A DNA stretch of 33,767 bases from an uncultured Desulfarculaceae bacterium (lineage in GTDB: Bacteria > Desulfobacterota > Desulfarculia > Desulfarculales > Desulfarculaceae). The notes under the pieces were generated by a model, which worked only from the letters and a program-made list of their open reading frames with translations, did not search any database and had not been told where the DNA came from. Shown piece after piece: positions 7,082 to 15,383 of the stretch. The position numbers and the translations under genes were made by a program. Position 1 is the first letter of the stretch; every line of letters begins with the position of its first letter. Where the stretch lies: assembly GCA_937908275.1 (NCBI GenBank), contig CALERA010000275.1:1-33767 (forward strand). Reading direction: 5' to 3'.

Positions 7082-7582
7082 CTACACCTCGCGGGTCAAC
7101 AACCGGGGTGGTCCGCTGGGCGTGGCGTTGCGCCGGCCGCCCTGACCATAGGTCTGGTTGCGCCCCTGGCCGCTCAGGATGCCCATCAGGTGCTCCACCG
7201 TGTCCAGGGCCTCCTGCACGAACCGCTGGTTGTTCTGGTTCTTGGTCACCAGGTTTTCGGCCAGGGTCTGGGCCTTTTGCAACAGGGCCCGGAACACGGG
7301 GCGCTCGGCCACCGGCAGCAGGCCGGCCAGGTCGCGCAGGCGCAGGGGGCTGGCCGGATCGGGCGAGAGCCGGGTCATGACCTCCTGCCTAGCCTGGCGG
7401 GTCTGGTGCAGGCGGCGGGCGATGCCCAGCTTTTGCTCGGCCTGGGAAGGCAGACCGGAGTGGTCGCCGCTGAGCAGGATGTCCTTCTCCCGCTCCACCA
7501 CCTGGATCAGCTCCCGATAGCAGCCGATCTCGTTCTCGACGTGCTGCTGGATCAGCTTCAGGTCCTCGGGGTTGGCGGTCAT
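7082..7582 (-). CDS. flgN: FlgN-type export chaperone
   Basis: A 166-residue, largely helical protein. A charged N-terminal helix (NEIGCYRELIQVVEREKDIL) and a long C-terminal helix (LVTKNQNNQRFVQEALDTV) give the FlgN pattern; NQxxNxxxxxxAL is typical. It would keep FlgK and FlgL soluble and bring them to the export gate. Position directly before flgK and flgL supports this. AAGGAGAG lies 8 bases before ATG 7582. Confidence 0.85.
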   Translation of the reverse strand: MTANPEDLKLIQQHVENEIGCYRELIQVVEREKDILLSGDHSGLPSQAEQKLGIARRLHQTRQARQEVMTRLSPDPASPLRLRDLAGLLPVAERPVFRALLQKAQTLAENLVTKNQNNQRFVQEALDTVEHLMGILSGQGRNQTYGQGGRRNATPSGPPRLLTREV

Positions 7583-7599
7583 GGTCTCGCTCTCCTTGC

Positions 7600-8466
7600 C
7601 TAGGCGCTCTGGTTCAGGCTGCGGGCCAACTGGGGCAGGGGGTCCTGGGCCCGGCCGGAGCTGTCGCGGATCTCGAAATGCAGGTGAGGGCCGGTGGTCA
7701 GGCCGGTCTGGCCCACGGTGGCCAGGCCCTGGCCCTGGGCCACGTTCTGGCCCGCGCTGACGTTCATGGTCTCCAGGTGGCCGTAATAGGCCGAACTGCC
7801 GTCGTCGTGGGTCACCACCACCAGGTTGCCGTAGTCGCCGAACTCCCCGGCGAAGCTGACCCGGCCGGCCCGGGCGGCCCGCACCGGGGAGCCCTCGGGC
7901 GCGGCCAGGTCCACGCCCTGGTGCTCGCGCACCTCGCCGCTGACCGGATGGACCCGCGCGCCAAAGGTGCTGGTCACCTCGCCGCTGACCGGCATGACCA
8001 GATCGCTGTTGGCGCTGGACTCGCCGGTGCTCGCGCGCTTCTGGTAGCCGGAGCGGAAATAGGACGGCGTCTTCAAGGCCCCGGTGTTGGGCAAATTTTG
8101 CCCCTGCTGGGCCGCGTCGCCTGGCAGCTTCATCCCCTCGGCCGCCGGGCTCTTGACCTTGTCGCGGGTCATCTGCCGCTCGATCATGTCGGCGATGCCC
8201 ATGGAACGCACGGCGCTGGCCCGGTCGGACTGGGCCTGGTCCAGCATGTCGGTGAACATCTCCTCGCCCTTGCCGCCGCTGATCAGGCCGCTCTTGCTGA
8301 CGGTCTTTCGCATTTCCTTCATTAATTGCTGAAGAAAATAGGATTCGAACATGCGGCTGGCCTGCTTGAGCTTGGCGGCCTGCTTGAGTTGGGCCGCGTT
8401 GTCCGTGGCCTGGGCCTGGGCCAGGTCCATGAAGGCGCGGGTGCTGCTGGCGGTCATCAGGGCCAT
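7600..8466 (-). CDS. flgJ: FlgJ-type rod-binding domain fused to M23 peptidase
   Basis: 288 residues. Residues 20-100 match the FlgJ rod-cap domain (QASRMFESYFLQQLMKEMRK, then GEEMFTDMLDQ). Residues 155-285 form an M23 (LytM) endopeptidase, with HPVSG, HQGVDLA (His182, Asp186), YGH (His230) and GPHLHFEI (His261, His263), so all metal and catalytic positions are present. E. coli FlgJ carries a glucosaminidase there instead. The enzyme presumably opens peptidoglycan by cutting peptide bridges to let the rod pass. No signal peptide is seen, consistent with export by the flagellar gate. The linker at 100-155 is low-complexity. Confidence 0.9.
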   Translation of the reverse strand: MALMTASSTRAFMDLAQAQATDNAAQLKQAAKLKQASRMFESYFLQQLMKEMRKTVSKSGLISGGKGEEMFTDMLDQAQSDRASAVRSMGIADMIERQMTRDKVKSPAAEGMKLPGDAAQQGQNLPNTGALKTPSYFRSGYQKRASTGESSANSDLVMPVSGEVTSTFGARVHPVSGEVREHQGVDLAAPEGSPVRAARAGRVSFAGEFGDYGNLVVVTHDDGSSAYYGHLETMNVSAGQNVAQGQGLATVGQTGLTTGPHLHFEIRDSSGRAQDPLPQLARSLNQSA

Positions 8467-8515
8467 GGTCCGGGGCTCGCTCCGTTGGGGGTGGCCGTCT
8501 TGCTCGATTCTTAAT

Positions 8516-8530
8516 GCAAGCCCCGGGCCA
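8516..8530 (-). promoter_or_regulatory. Candidate internal sigma-54 promoter before flgJ
   Basis: In the 75-bp gap between flgI and flgJ the minus strand reads TGGCCC-GGGGC-TTGC then A: correct spacing, the invariant GG and GC, and one mismatch (A to C) to TGGCAC-N5-TTGC. Expected start is near 8504, with a leader of about 38 bases. It would allow extra transcription of flgJ-flgN-flgK-flgL-csrA-fliW. Confidence 0.45.
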
Positions 8531-8541
8531 TTTATCGCGGA

Positions 8542-9648
8542 CTAGATGATCTCCAGTTCGGCCTGCAGGGCGCCGGCCGACTTGATGGCCTGGAGGATCA
8601 CGATCAGGTCGCGGGGGGTGGCGCCCAGGGCGTTCAGGGCCTTGACCACGTCGCCGATGGAGGCCCCGGAGGGCAGCACCGCCAGGGCGCGCTTCTGCTC
8701 GCTGGCCTGCACCTGGGTGCGCGGCACCACCACGGTCTGGCCGCCCTGGGCCAGGGGCAGGGCCTGGCTCACCTCCGGGGTTTCGGTGATGCTGATGGAC
8801 AGCGCGCCCGAGGCCACGGCCACGGTGCTGATGCGCACCTGCTCGCCCATGACCACGGTGCCGGTGCGCTCGTCCACCACCACCTTGGCGGCGGTGTCCG
8901 GACTGACGTCCAGGGTCTCCAACTGGGCCATGATCCCCACCGGGTCCGCGCCCGCGCCGGGCATCTCCACCTTGATGGTGGAGGGATCCAGGGCGTGGGC
9001 CCGCAACTGGGGCAGGGCCTGGCTGATGCGCCCGGCCATGCGGTGGGCGGTGGTGAAATCGGGGTTGTTGAGGTTCACGGTCAGGCTGGTGAGCTGGGCG
9101 AACTCCAGGGGCAGCTCGCGCTCCACCAGGGCCCCCCGGGGGATGCGCCCCACGGTGGGATGGTTCTTGCTGACGCTGGCCGCCTCGCCGCCGGCCTGGA
9201 AGCCGCCCACGCTGACCGGCCCCTGGGCCACGGCGTAGGTCGCGCCGTCCAGGCCCTTCAGGGGGGCCACCAGCAGGGTGCCGCCGGCCAGGCTGCTGGA
9301 ATCGCCCAGGGAGGAGAGGGTCACGTCCAGACGCTGGCCCAAGCGCGCGTAGGGCGGCAGGTCGGCGGTGACCATGACCGCGGCCACGTTCTTGATCTTC
9401 AGCTCGCTGGCCGGCACCCGCACCCCCATGCGGGTCAGCATGTTGGCCAGGCCCTGGGTGGTGAAGGTGCTGGCCTTGTCGCCGGTGCCGTTGAGTCCCA
9501 CCACCAGGCCGTAGCCCAGGAGCTGGTTGCCGCGCACTCCCTGGATGGTGGCCAGGTCCTTGATGCGGGCGGCCGGGGCCGGGGCGGCCAGCAGGGCCAG
9601 GGCCAGGCCGGCGAGGCAGATGATGGCGGCGGTCTTGCGCATGGTCAA
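8542..9648 (-). CDS. flgI: Flagellar P-ring protein FlgI
   Basis: 368 residues, the normal family length. A Sec signal peptide covers residues 1-26 (hydrophobic IICLAGLALALLA, cleavage near APA-A). The mature protein begins ARIKDLATIQGVRGNQLLGYGLVVGLNGTGD, the FlgI signature. The C-terminus holds the VKALNALGATPRDLI motif. It forms the periplasmic P ring around the rod. GGGAGAG lies 8 bases before ATG. Confidence 0.97.
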   Translation of the reverse strand: MTMRKTAAIICLAGLALALLAAPAPAARIKDLATIQGVRGNQLLGYGLVVGLNGTGDKASTFTTQGLANMLTRMGVRVPASELKIKNVAAVMVTADLPPYARLGQRLDVTLSSLGDSSSLAGGTLLVAPLKGLDGATYAVAQGPVSVGGFQAGGEAASVSKNHPTVGRIPRGALVERELPLEFAQLTSLTVNLNNPDFTTAHRMAGRISQALPQLRAHALDPSTIKVEMPGAGADPVGIMAQLETLDVSPDTAAKVVVDERTGTVVMGEQVRISTVAVASGALSISITETPEVSQALPLAQGGQTVVVPRTQVQASEQKRALAVLPSGASIGDVVKALNALGATPRDLIVILQAIKSAGALQAELEII

Positions 9649-9664
9649 ACTCTCCCGGGCGTCC

Positions 9665-10384
9665 CTAGAAGGGCCACACCGTGTCCAGGAGGCGGGCCAG
9701 CCAACCCGGCTGCTGCTTGTCGCTCAGCACGCCCCGGCCGGTGTAGTGGATGCGGGCGTCGGCCAGCTGGGTGGACATCACGGTGTTCTTGGCCGTGACG
9801 TCGCTCTGGCGCACGGTGCCCTCCAGCACGATGTACTGGGTCTCGCCGTTGACCTGGAGCTCGCGCGAGCCGCGCACGGTCAGGTTGCCGTTGGGCAGGA
9901 CCTCGACCACCGTGCAGCCGATGGAGGAGGTCATGGTGTCCTCCTTGTTCAGCTCGCTGGTGGCGTCATGCTTGGACTGGAAGTTGGCGTTGACCATGGT
10001 GCTGGGGGTCTTGTTCTCGCCGCGCTGGGGCGGGAACTGGCTCTCGTAGCCCATGAGGTTGCTGATGCCGGCCACGTAGGTGTTCTTGCGCTCGGCCTTG
10101 GTGTCGTTCTTCTTCTTGGCCTTGCTGTTCTCCACGATCTCCACGGTGATGATGTCGCCCACCTGGCGGGCGCGCAGGTCGCCGTAGAAGTCGCTCTTGG
10201 CGTCCACGAACAGGCTGCCGGTGGTCAGGCCGGGCTTGCGCATGCCATAGGCCGGGTCCGGGGCCGGAGGGATCTGGGCCTTGGGGTCGAACTCGCCCAG
10301 GTGGTTGGCGCAGCCGGCGGCCAGGGTCAGGCCGGCCAGGCAGACCAGGATCAAGCCGTTGCGCAGCATCCGGTTGGTCATCAC
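9665..10384 (-). CDS. flgH: Flagellar L-ring lipoprotein FlgH
   Basis: 239 residues. A lipoprotein signal ends in the lipobox LAAGC (Cys25). The body holds the FlgH pattern GSLFVDAKSDFYGDLRARQVGDIITVEIVE. The C-terminal half has LPNGNL-V-G-RE-QVNGE-Q, followed by a VR-DV-NTV element and ADARI-Y-G-G. It forms the outer-membrane ring, so the host has an outer membrane. The 16-base gap to flgI shows they are cotranscribed. Confidence 0.96.
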   Translation of the reverse strand: MMTNRMLRNGLILVCLAGLTLAAGCANHLGEFDPKAQIPPAPDPAYGMRKPGLTTGSLFVDAKSDFYGDLRARQVGDIITVEIVENSKAKKKNDTKAERKNTYVAGISNLMGYESQFPPQRGENKTPSTMVNANFQSKHDATSELNKEDTMTSSIGCTVVEVLPNGNLTVRGSRELQVNGETQYIVLEGTVRQSDVTAKNTVMSTQLADARIHYTGRGVLSDKQQPGWLARLLDTVWPF

Positions 10385-10391
10385 GAGCCTC

Positions 10392-11360
10392 CTAGAACTC
10401 CACCACCACCGTGCCCGAATCCAGGACCTTGCCCCAGACCTCGCGCTTGGTGTTGAGATTGCTCAGGCGAATCCGGCCGCCGGCGTAGCCGGTCTGCTCG
10501 GCCTTGCCCTTGGCGCTGACCTTCAGGCCCTCGGCGTTGAAGATCATGGTCACCACGTCGCCGGGGCGGATCAGGGGGGCCTGCTCCAGGCGGCGCAGGT
10601 CCAGGGCCTGGCCGGGGCCCACCGCCACCCGGGTGCGCAGGCCCACCGCGTCGCGGGGGTTGGTCAGGAAATTGCTGCCCACCTCGGCCAGGTTCACCCG
10701 CTTCAGCTCCACGTCCTCGGCCCCGATGATGTGGCGACCCAGCAGGGGGCGAGCCGCCACCACCACCTGGTCGTAGAGGTCCACCACCGCCGAGACCCGG
10801 GTCTGGGCCTCCTTGTGGCCGTCCACGTAGACGTCCACCGCCGCCGGCACCCGGCCCAGGGGCTCGCCGTCCACCCCGACCAGGCGCACCTGGGTGGTCA
10901 GCCGGCCGGCGGGCAGCAGCAGGTCGCGCCCGGGCTCCAGGTCGCGGATGTCGGCCTCCCGGGCGCGGTCGCCCAGGCGTTGGTTAACTTCCTCGATATA
11001 GATTTGGCCCAGGCGCTGGCTGGTGAGCACCTGGGTCTGGCGCTCCACCACCACCTGCTCGGGCAACAGCACGCTGACCTCCGGGCCCAGGTTGGCCTGC
11101 TTGACCAGGCTCTTGATCCGCGAGCCGTGGATGGTCAGGCTGCGGCCCAGGTTGGGGGAGACGCCCACGATCGTCGCGGAGAGGGACTGCTTCAGGGTCG
11201 GGCTCAGGGCCTGGTCCGGGGCGGCCAGGCTCAGGAGGGTCAGACGGCCGCCGTCGGCCATGACGTGCTCGGCGAAGACCAGGGTTTGGGAGGCCTGGGC
11301 GGAAGCGGCCAGCCAGGCCGTCAGGGCCAGGAGGATCAGGGTTTGCACGCTGCGCTTCAT
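10392..11360 (-). CDS. flgA: P-ring assembly chaperone FlgA
   Basis: 322 residues, longer than E. coli FlgA (219). A signal peptide (residues 1-23, cleavage near AQA-S) marks it as periplasmic. The C-terminal SAF/FlgA domain is clear: RPLLGRHIIGAEDVELKRV, RTRVAVGPGQALDLRRL, then RPGDVVTMIFNAEGL. The extra N-terminal part (about 25-150) is an additional beta-rich region. It helps FlgI form the P ring and is placed with flgH and flgI. Confidence 0.93.
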   Translation of the reverse strand: MKRSVQTLILLALTAWLAASAQASQTLVFAEHVMADGGRLTLLSLAAPDQALSPTLKQSLSATIVGVSPNLGRSLTIHGSRIKSLVKQANLGPEVSVLLPEQVVVERQTQVLTSQRLGQIYIEEVNQRLGDRAREADIRDLEPGRDLLLPAGRLTTQVRLVGVDGEPLGRVPAAVDVYVDGHKEAQTRVSAVVDLYDQVVVAARPLLGRHIIGAEDVELKRVNLAEVGSNFLTNPRDAVGLRTRVAVGPGQALDLRRLEQAPLIRPGDVVTMIFNAEGLKVSAKGKAEQTGYAGGRIRLSNLNTKREVWGKVLDSGTVVVEF

Positions 11361-11391
11361 GGGGCTCTCCCGTTCGCCGGCCGGCTCAGGC

Positions 11392-12174
11392 CTAGCGCTT
11401 GACGTTGTTGGCCATCTGGAGCATCGAGTCGGCGGTCTGGATGGCCTTGGAGTTGGACTCGTAGGCCCGCTGGGCCACGATCATGTTGACCATCTCGTCC
11501 ACCACCGAGACGTTGCTCATCTCCAGGAAGCCCTGGGCGATGGTGCCGTACTGCCCCACCCCGGGGTTGCCCTCCACCGCCGCGCCGGAGGCCGGGGTGG
11601 GCCGGAACAGGTTCTTGCCGATGGCGTAGAGGCCGGCCGGGTTGGCGAACTTGTACAGGGTCAACTGGGCCTGGGCCAGGACGTCGCCGTTGTTGGCCAG
11701 GGCGGTGATCTGGCCGCCGGGGTCCACCACGATGCTGGTGGTGCCGTCGGGCACCGTGAACTGGGGCTGGAGGATGTAGCCGTTGCTGTCCACGATCACC
11801 CCGTTGTTGTCCAGCTTGAAGGAGCCGGACCGGGTGTAGACCTCCTCGTCCACCTTCAGCACCTTGAAGAAGCCCTGACCCTCGATGGCCAGGTCCAGCT
11901 GGTTCTCGGTGTTCTGGTAGTCGCCCTGGCTGAAGAGCTTCTGGATCGCCACCGGCTTGACGCCCAGGCCCACCTGGACCCCGGTGGGGATCATCTGGCC
12001 CGCGGCCTGGGTGGCGCCCGGCTGGCGCAGGGTCTGGTACATCAGGTCCTCGAAGTCGGGGCGGCTTTTCTTGAACCCGGTGGTGTTGACGTTGGCCAGG
12101 TTGTTGGAAATGACGTCCATGTGCAACTGCTGGGCGCCCATTCCGGTGGCCGCGGTCCAAAGGCTACGCATCAT
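11392..12174 (-). CDS. flgG: Distal rod protein FlgG
   Basis: 260 residues, exactly the usual size. It has the rod signature MDVISNNLANVNTTGFKKSR, the FlgG-specific DFEDLMYQTL and GVQVGLGVKP, and the C-terminal VVDEMVNMIVAQRAYESNSK, ending LQMANNVKR. Two adjacent ATG codons (12174, 12171) follow GGAGG. It forms the distal rod through the rings. Confidence 0.97.
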   Translation of the reverse strand: MMRSLWTAATGMGAQQLHMDVISNNLANVNTTGFKKSRPDFEDLMYQTLRQPGATQAAGQMIPTGVQVGLGVKPVAIQKLFSQGDYQNTENQLDLAIEGQGFFKVLKVDEEVYTRSGSFKLDNNGVIVDSNGYILQPQFTVPDGTTSIVVDPGGQITALANNGDVLAQAQLTLYKFANPAGLYAIGKNLFRPTPASGAAVEGNPGVGQYGTIAQGFLEMSNVSVVDEMVNMIVAQRAYESNSKAIQTADSMLQMANNVKR

Positions 12175-12207
12175 GGCGAAGGTCCTCCTCTAAGACAAAG
12201 CCTGGGC

Positions 12208-12915
12208 TCAGCCCACCCGTCCGACTTGGTTGACGGCCTTGGTGTCCATTTCCTGCATGGCCTGCAAGACCTTCTGATAGGACTCGTAGGAGCGCATGGT
12301 GTTGATCATCTGCACCATCTCGCTGACAACCTCCACGTTGGACTCCTCCAGGTAACCCTGGTTGAGAATAGCGTCGGTGGCCGCGGTGGTCGCCGGCGGC
12401 TTGCCGTCGGCGCCGACAAAGAGGCTGGCGCCCTCCTTGACCAACTGGTTGGTGTCGGCCACCTTGACCAGGCCGATGATTCCCACCTGCTCGCCGTTCT
12501 GGGAGATGCCGCCCTGGTCGTCGATGTAGGGCAGGCCGCCGTTGGGATTCAGGGTGATGGCCGCGCCGCCCTGGCCCATGACCTGGTAGCCCTGGCTGGT
12601 GACCAGGCGACCGTCGGAGAGCATCTTGAAAGCGCCGTCGCGGGTCAGGCGCATCCCGTTGGGGGTCTGCACCTGGAAGAAGCCCTCGCCGCCAATGGCC
12701 AGGTCCAGGGGATTCTCGGTGGCGTGCAGCGCGCCCTGGTCCATCACGTGCCTCACCTCGCGCTCCATCAGGTCGCTGAAGGACAGGCGGTCGCCCTTGA
12801 AGCCGGAGCTGGAGACGTTGGCCAGGTTGTTGGAGATGACATCCATGTTGTTCTGCTGGCACAGGGCCGCCCGGGCCACATCCACGAATCCGTAATCAAA
12901 TGACGACTGGGCCAT
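12208..12915 (-). CDS. flgF: Proximal rod protein FlgF
   Basis: 235 residues from ATG 12915, with GGAGG 8 bases upstream. A longer frame to 12966 exists, but its start lies inside the sigma-54 promoter at 12956-12970, so it cannot be the start for that transcript. The N-terminus begins MAQSSFDYGF and has MDVISNNLANVSSSGFKGDR. The centre has LAIGGEGFFQV and the C-terminus EESNVEVVSEMVQMINTMRSYESYQK. It is first in the flgF-flgG-flgA-flgH-flgI operon. Confidence 0.93.
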   Translation of the reverse strand: MAQSSFDYGFVDVARAALCQQNNMDVISNNLANVSSSGFKGDRLSFSDLMEREVRHVMDQGALHATENPLDLAIGGEGFFQVQTPNGMRLTRDGAFKMLSDGRLVTSQGYQVMGQGGAAITLNPNGGLPYIDDQGGISQNGEQVGIIGLVKVADTNQLVKEGASLFVGADGKPPATTAATDAILNQGYLEESNVEVVSEMVQMINTMRSYESYQKVLQAMQEMDTKAVNQVGRVG

Positions 12916-12955
12916 TGCACCGACCTCCAAGGGAGCGTTCCTGGCCCAATGGCTT

Positions 12956-12970
12956 GCAACCCACATGCCA
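12956..12970 (-). promoter_or_regulatory. Sigma-54 promoter of the flgF operon
   Basis: The minus strand reads TGGCAT-GTGGG-TTGC then AA: exact spacing, with one mismatch (C to T) to TGGCAC-N5-TTGC. Expected start is near 12944, leaving a leader of about 29 bases before ATG 12915. The rest of the gap to 13085 holds an AT-rich stretch (12993-13022, with TGACTGACTA at 13011-13020) and a GC-rich inverted repeat, but no clear activator palindrome. Confidence 0.7.
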
Positions 12971-13085
12971 GCCCGCGTCAGCGGACCAGATAGGGATTAA
13001 TTCTTTGTGATGACTGACTAATACGCCTGGTGGCCGGGCGTGGGCGCGCGGGGGTCGCGCCGGGGGTTTGGCGGGAAGTAATTGC

Positions 13086-13397
13086 CTAGCGACGCTGGTC
13101 CAGCATCCGGTCGCGCCAGCGGTCGTTGGCCTTGTAGACAAAGGCCAGGATCTCGGCCACCACCAGGTACAGCTCCGGCGGAATCTCCTGGTCCACCTCC
13201 AGGCGGGCCAGGATCTCCACCAGGTCGGGGTCCTCCTTGATGGGCACCCCGTGCTCCTGGGCCAGGGCGATGATCTTCTGGGCCAGCAGGCCCTGGCCCT
13301 TGGCCGAGACCACCGGGGCCTGGTCCCGGCTGGGCTGGTAGCGCAGGGCCACCGCCTTCTTGATCATGGCGCGGGGGGGCTTCTCGGGCGGGGCCAT
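13086..13397 (-). CDS. FlhB C-terminal-domain homologue (FhlB type)
   Basis: 103 residues that align from end to end with the part of FlhB after its cleavage site. KKAVALRYQPSRDQAP corresponds to FlhB HFAVALAYDASEMDAP, and EHGVPIKEDPDLVEILA, VDQEIPPELYLVVAEILAFVY follow in order. The NPTH cleavage motif and all membrane segments are absent. Full-length FlhB is encoded at 21698-22795. Such spare FlhB C-domains can stand in for the autocleaved domain in substrate switching. It is 2 bases after a FliK-like gene, the partner expected for this job. Confidence 0.9.
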   Translation of the reverse strand: MAPPEKPPRAMIKKAVALRYQPSRDQAPVVSAKGQGLLAQKIIALAQEHGVPIKEDPDLVEILARLEVDQEIPPELYLVVAEILAFVYKANDRWRDRMLDQRR

Positions 13398-13399
13398 GG

Positions 13400-14536
13400 C
13401 TAGACCGTCAGCGAGAGGTAGTGGCCGCGCTGGCGCAGGAGCTGGGCCAGGGGCGAGTCCTGCTCCTGCTCCGGGCCGGAGCGCACCGCCACCCCGAAGC
13501 TGGCCTGGATGCCCAGGAGCCCCAGGCGCTCACCCAGCTCGGGCAGCAGTTCGTCCAGGAATTCCGCCCGTTGGGCGTCCTCCACCAGGAAGCGTCCCAA
13601 CAGGGACGCGCCCTGGAAACGCGCCTCCACGGTCAAGGCGCCCAGGGCGGTCAGTTGCAGGAAAAACACCAGGCTGGCGCCCCGCTCCTCACCGTCCTCC
13701 GAGTCCTGGGGCAGGCCCAGGAGCAGCTCGCCCTGTTGGAGCTGATCGCCCAGCAGCATGGGCAAACCCAGGAAGAGCAGGGCCTCCCGCGGCAGCAACT
13801 CGGCGTTGAGGCGCTGGTTGGCCGCGAAGTGCTCGCCCAGGTTCTGGGCCGCCAGCAGGAACTCCTTGAGCACCGCGGCCCGTTCGGGGTCGCTGGCGGT
13901 CAACAGGGACAACTCCGGGGCCAGGCTGCGGGTCAGCTCCGGCAACAAGCTCCGCAGGTTGGCCGGAAGCCCCCCCCGGCCCCCGGCCGCCGCCAGCTTG
14001 GCCAGGCGAGCCTCCAGGTCCATGCCGCCGCCGGTCATTAGGCGCTTCAGGTATTGCGGGTCCCCGGCCCCGTCCTGGTTCAACACCAGACTTTGGGCCA
14101 GTTCGCGCACGCTGGCCATGGCCTGGGCGGCCTGGGGCGTGGGCGGAGGCGTCTTTTGGGGGTCGAAACGCAGGAGGGTGGCCAGGTCCGCGCCCAGGCG
14201 CTGGCGGCCCAAAAGCAGGGCCTGGAGCGCCGCCCCCAGGGCGGCCTGTCCGGCCCGGGCCGCCTCGGCACCAGCCTGGCCCCCCAGGCTCAGCACCAGT
14301 TGGGGCTTGGTGGCCACCACGGTCAGGTCCAGGCGCTGGCCGGTCTTGAGGGGCAGGTGGCTCTCGGCCAGGAGCTCCTGGCCCATCAGGCGCAGGCGGT
14401 AGAGCCCGCCCGGCTCCTGGCCGGCCACCTCGGCCTTGACCTGGCGGCCGGGGCTGAGCCCGGCCAGGGAGTCCTCGCGCGTCGACCGGGTTTCCGAGCT
14501 GGTACCGGTCAGGCGGGCGCGGATCAGGTCCAGCAC
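13400..14536 (-). CDS. Second FliK-like hook-length control protein
   Basis: 378 residues, Leu/Ala/Gly/Gln-rich. The N-terminal half has a long low-complexity helical stretch. The C-terminal third (about 285-365) is globular: VFFLQLTALGALTVEARFQG, then AQRAEFLDELLPELGERLGLLGI, the pattern of the FliK C-terminal switch domain. A separate fliK precedes flgD at 32816. This copy is paired with an FlhB-C-domain gene. It may tune hook or rod length, or serve the accessory gate subunit; that is inference. Confidence 0.7.
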   Translation of the reverse strand: MLDLIRARLTGTSSETRSTREDSLAGLSPGRQVKAEVAGQEPGGLYRLRLMGQELLAESHLPLKTGQRLDLTVVATKPQLVLSLGGQAGAEAARAGQAALGAALQALLLGRQRLGADLATLLRFDPQKTPPPTPQAAQAMASVRELAQSLVLNQDGAGDPQYLKRLMTGGGMDLEARLAKLAAAGGRGGLPANLRSLLPELTRSLAPELSLLTASDPERAAVLKEFLLAAQNLGEHFAANQRLNAELLPREALLFLGLPMLLGDQLQQGELLLGLPQDSEDGEERGASLVFFLQLTALGALTVEARFQGASLLGRFLVEDAQRAEFLDELLPELGERLGLLGIQASFGVAVRSGPEQEQDSPLAQLLRQRGHYLSLTV

Positions 14537-14539
14537 CGG

Positions 14540-15040
14540 CTAGCTTCCCTGGCCCTGACCGGAGAGTCCCAGCACCAGCTCCACCTCGCCCCGGGGCCGG
14601 CCCACGGCGGCCGCGATCTCGGCGGCCTTCTTGCCCTGACGGGCCAGGCCCAGCACCTGGGTCCGGAAATCGGGCGGCGGGCTGGGGGGCTCCTCGCGGG
14701 AGGCGGACGGGGCCGGGGCGGTGGCCGGCGGCGGGGCGGCGGCCGCCAACTGGGAGCGGGTATCGGCCAGGCGTTGGTCCAGGGCCGCGGCCAGGCGTTT
14801 GAGCTCGTTCAGGCGCTGGTCGATGCCCGAGAGGCTGGCGGCCACCAACTCGCGCTTTTCGCCCAACAGGCGGTCGAACTCCCGCGAGAGCTTGGCCGCC
14901 TCGGCCAGAAAGCCCTCCATCTCGCGCGGGGTCCGGCCCGGGCCGGACTTGCCGCCGCGCTTGATCTGCCAGAACAGGGCCGCCACCGCCAGCACCAGCA
15001 GCAGATCGGCGGCGATCAATAACCACCACAATCCAGGCAT
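14540..15040 (-). CDS. SwrB-like / DUF2802-type membrane protein
   Basis: About 166 residues from ATG 15040, which shares its A with the upstream stop (TGATG); GTG 15043 is an alternative. One N-terminal membrane segment (WWLLIAADLLLVLAVAALFW, residues 5-25) is followed by a charged coiled coil (about 40-95), a Pro/Ala linker and a C-terminal helix-turn-helix-like end (VLGLARQGKKAAEIAAAVGR, GEVELVLGL). The same architecture is seen in Bacillus SwrB, which promotes activation of the flagellar export gate, and in DUF2802 proteins of Gram-negative motility loci. The role here is inferred from architecture and position. Confidence 0.65.
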   Translation of the reverse strand: MPGLWWLLIAADLLLVLAVAALFWQIKRGGKSGPGRTPREMEGFLAEAAKLSREFDRLLGEKRELVAASLSGIDQRLNELKRLAAALDQRLADTRSQLAAAAPPPATAPAPSASREEPPSPPPDFRTQVLGLARQGKKAAEIAAAVGRPRGEVELVLGLSGQGQGS

Positions 15041-15360
15041 CACACCACCACGTCCACCAGACCGCCCTCTTCCCGGTCCAGGTCCTCGGGCTCGGACCGG
15101 CCCCGGGCGGTCCGGCCGCCGGCTCCGCTCCCGGCCTGGCCCTGGCCCTGCTGGTCACGATCCTGGGCCCGCACCCGGGCCCCGGCCGCGCCGCGCTGGC
15201 TGGCCTGCACCGCCTCGCGGCTGCGGGTCTGTTCGCGGACCATCTCCGCCCCGGCCGCCATCTGCTGCTGCTCGCCGACCCGCTGGGTCTGCTCCTGCAC
15301 CCGGCTGACGTCGCCGGATTGCTGGATGACGATGGGCAGGTTGACCGCGCCGTTGCTCAT
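15040..15360 (-). CDS. Unrecognised Gln/Arg-rich 106-residue protein
   Basis: I do not recognise the family. Start ATG 15360 fits the gap after the fliL-like gene (stop 15384). The product begins MSNGAVNLPIVIQQSGDVSR, then a Gln/Glu/Arg-rich helical region (VQEQTQRVGEQQQMAAGAEM), a Gly/Arg/Gln-rich disordered part, and an acidic end (DLDREEGGLVDVVV). No signal or membrane segment is present. Its stop overlaps the start of the SwrB-like gene, so the two are translationally coupled. It could be an export substrate, a small chaperone or a scaffold. Confidence 0.6.
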   Translation of the reverse strand: MSNGAVNLPIVIQQSGDVSRVQEQTQRVGEQQQMAAGAEMVREQTRSREAVQASQRGAAGARVRAQDRDQQGQGQAGSGAGGRTARGRSEPEDLDREEGGLVDVVV

Positions 15361-15383
15361 CAGGCTTCCCCGCCGGCCCTGTT

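Noticed and set aside
12916..12966. Longer flgF start at 12966
   Set aside because: It would begin inside the sigma-54 promoter, upstream of the expected transcript start; ATG 12915 has a proper ribosome site and the family N-terminus.
13011..13020. TGACTGACTA repeat upstream of the flgF promoter as an activator site
   Set aside because: It lacks the GTCAA/TTGAC palindrome seen before motA and is only about 45 bp from the promoter; too weak to call.
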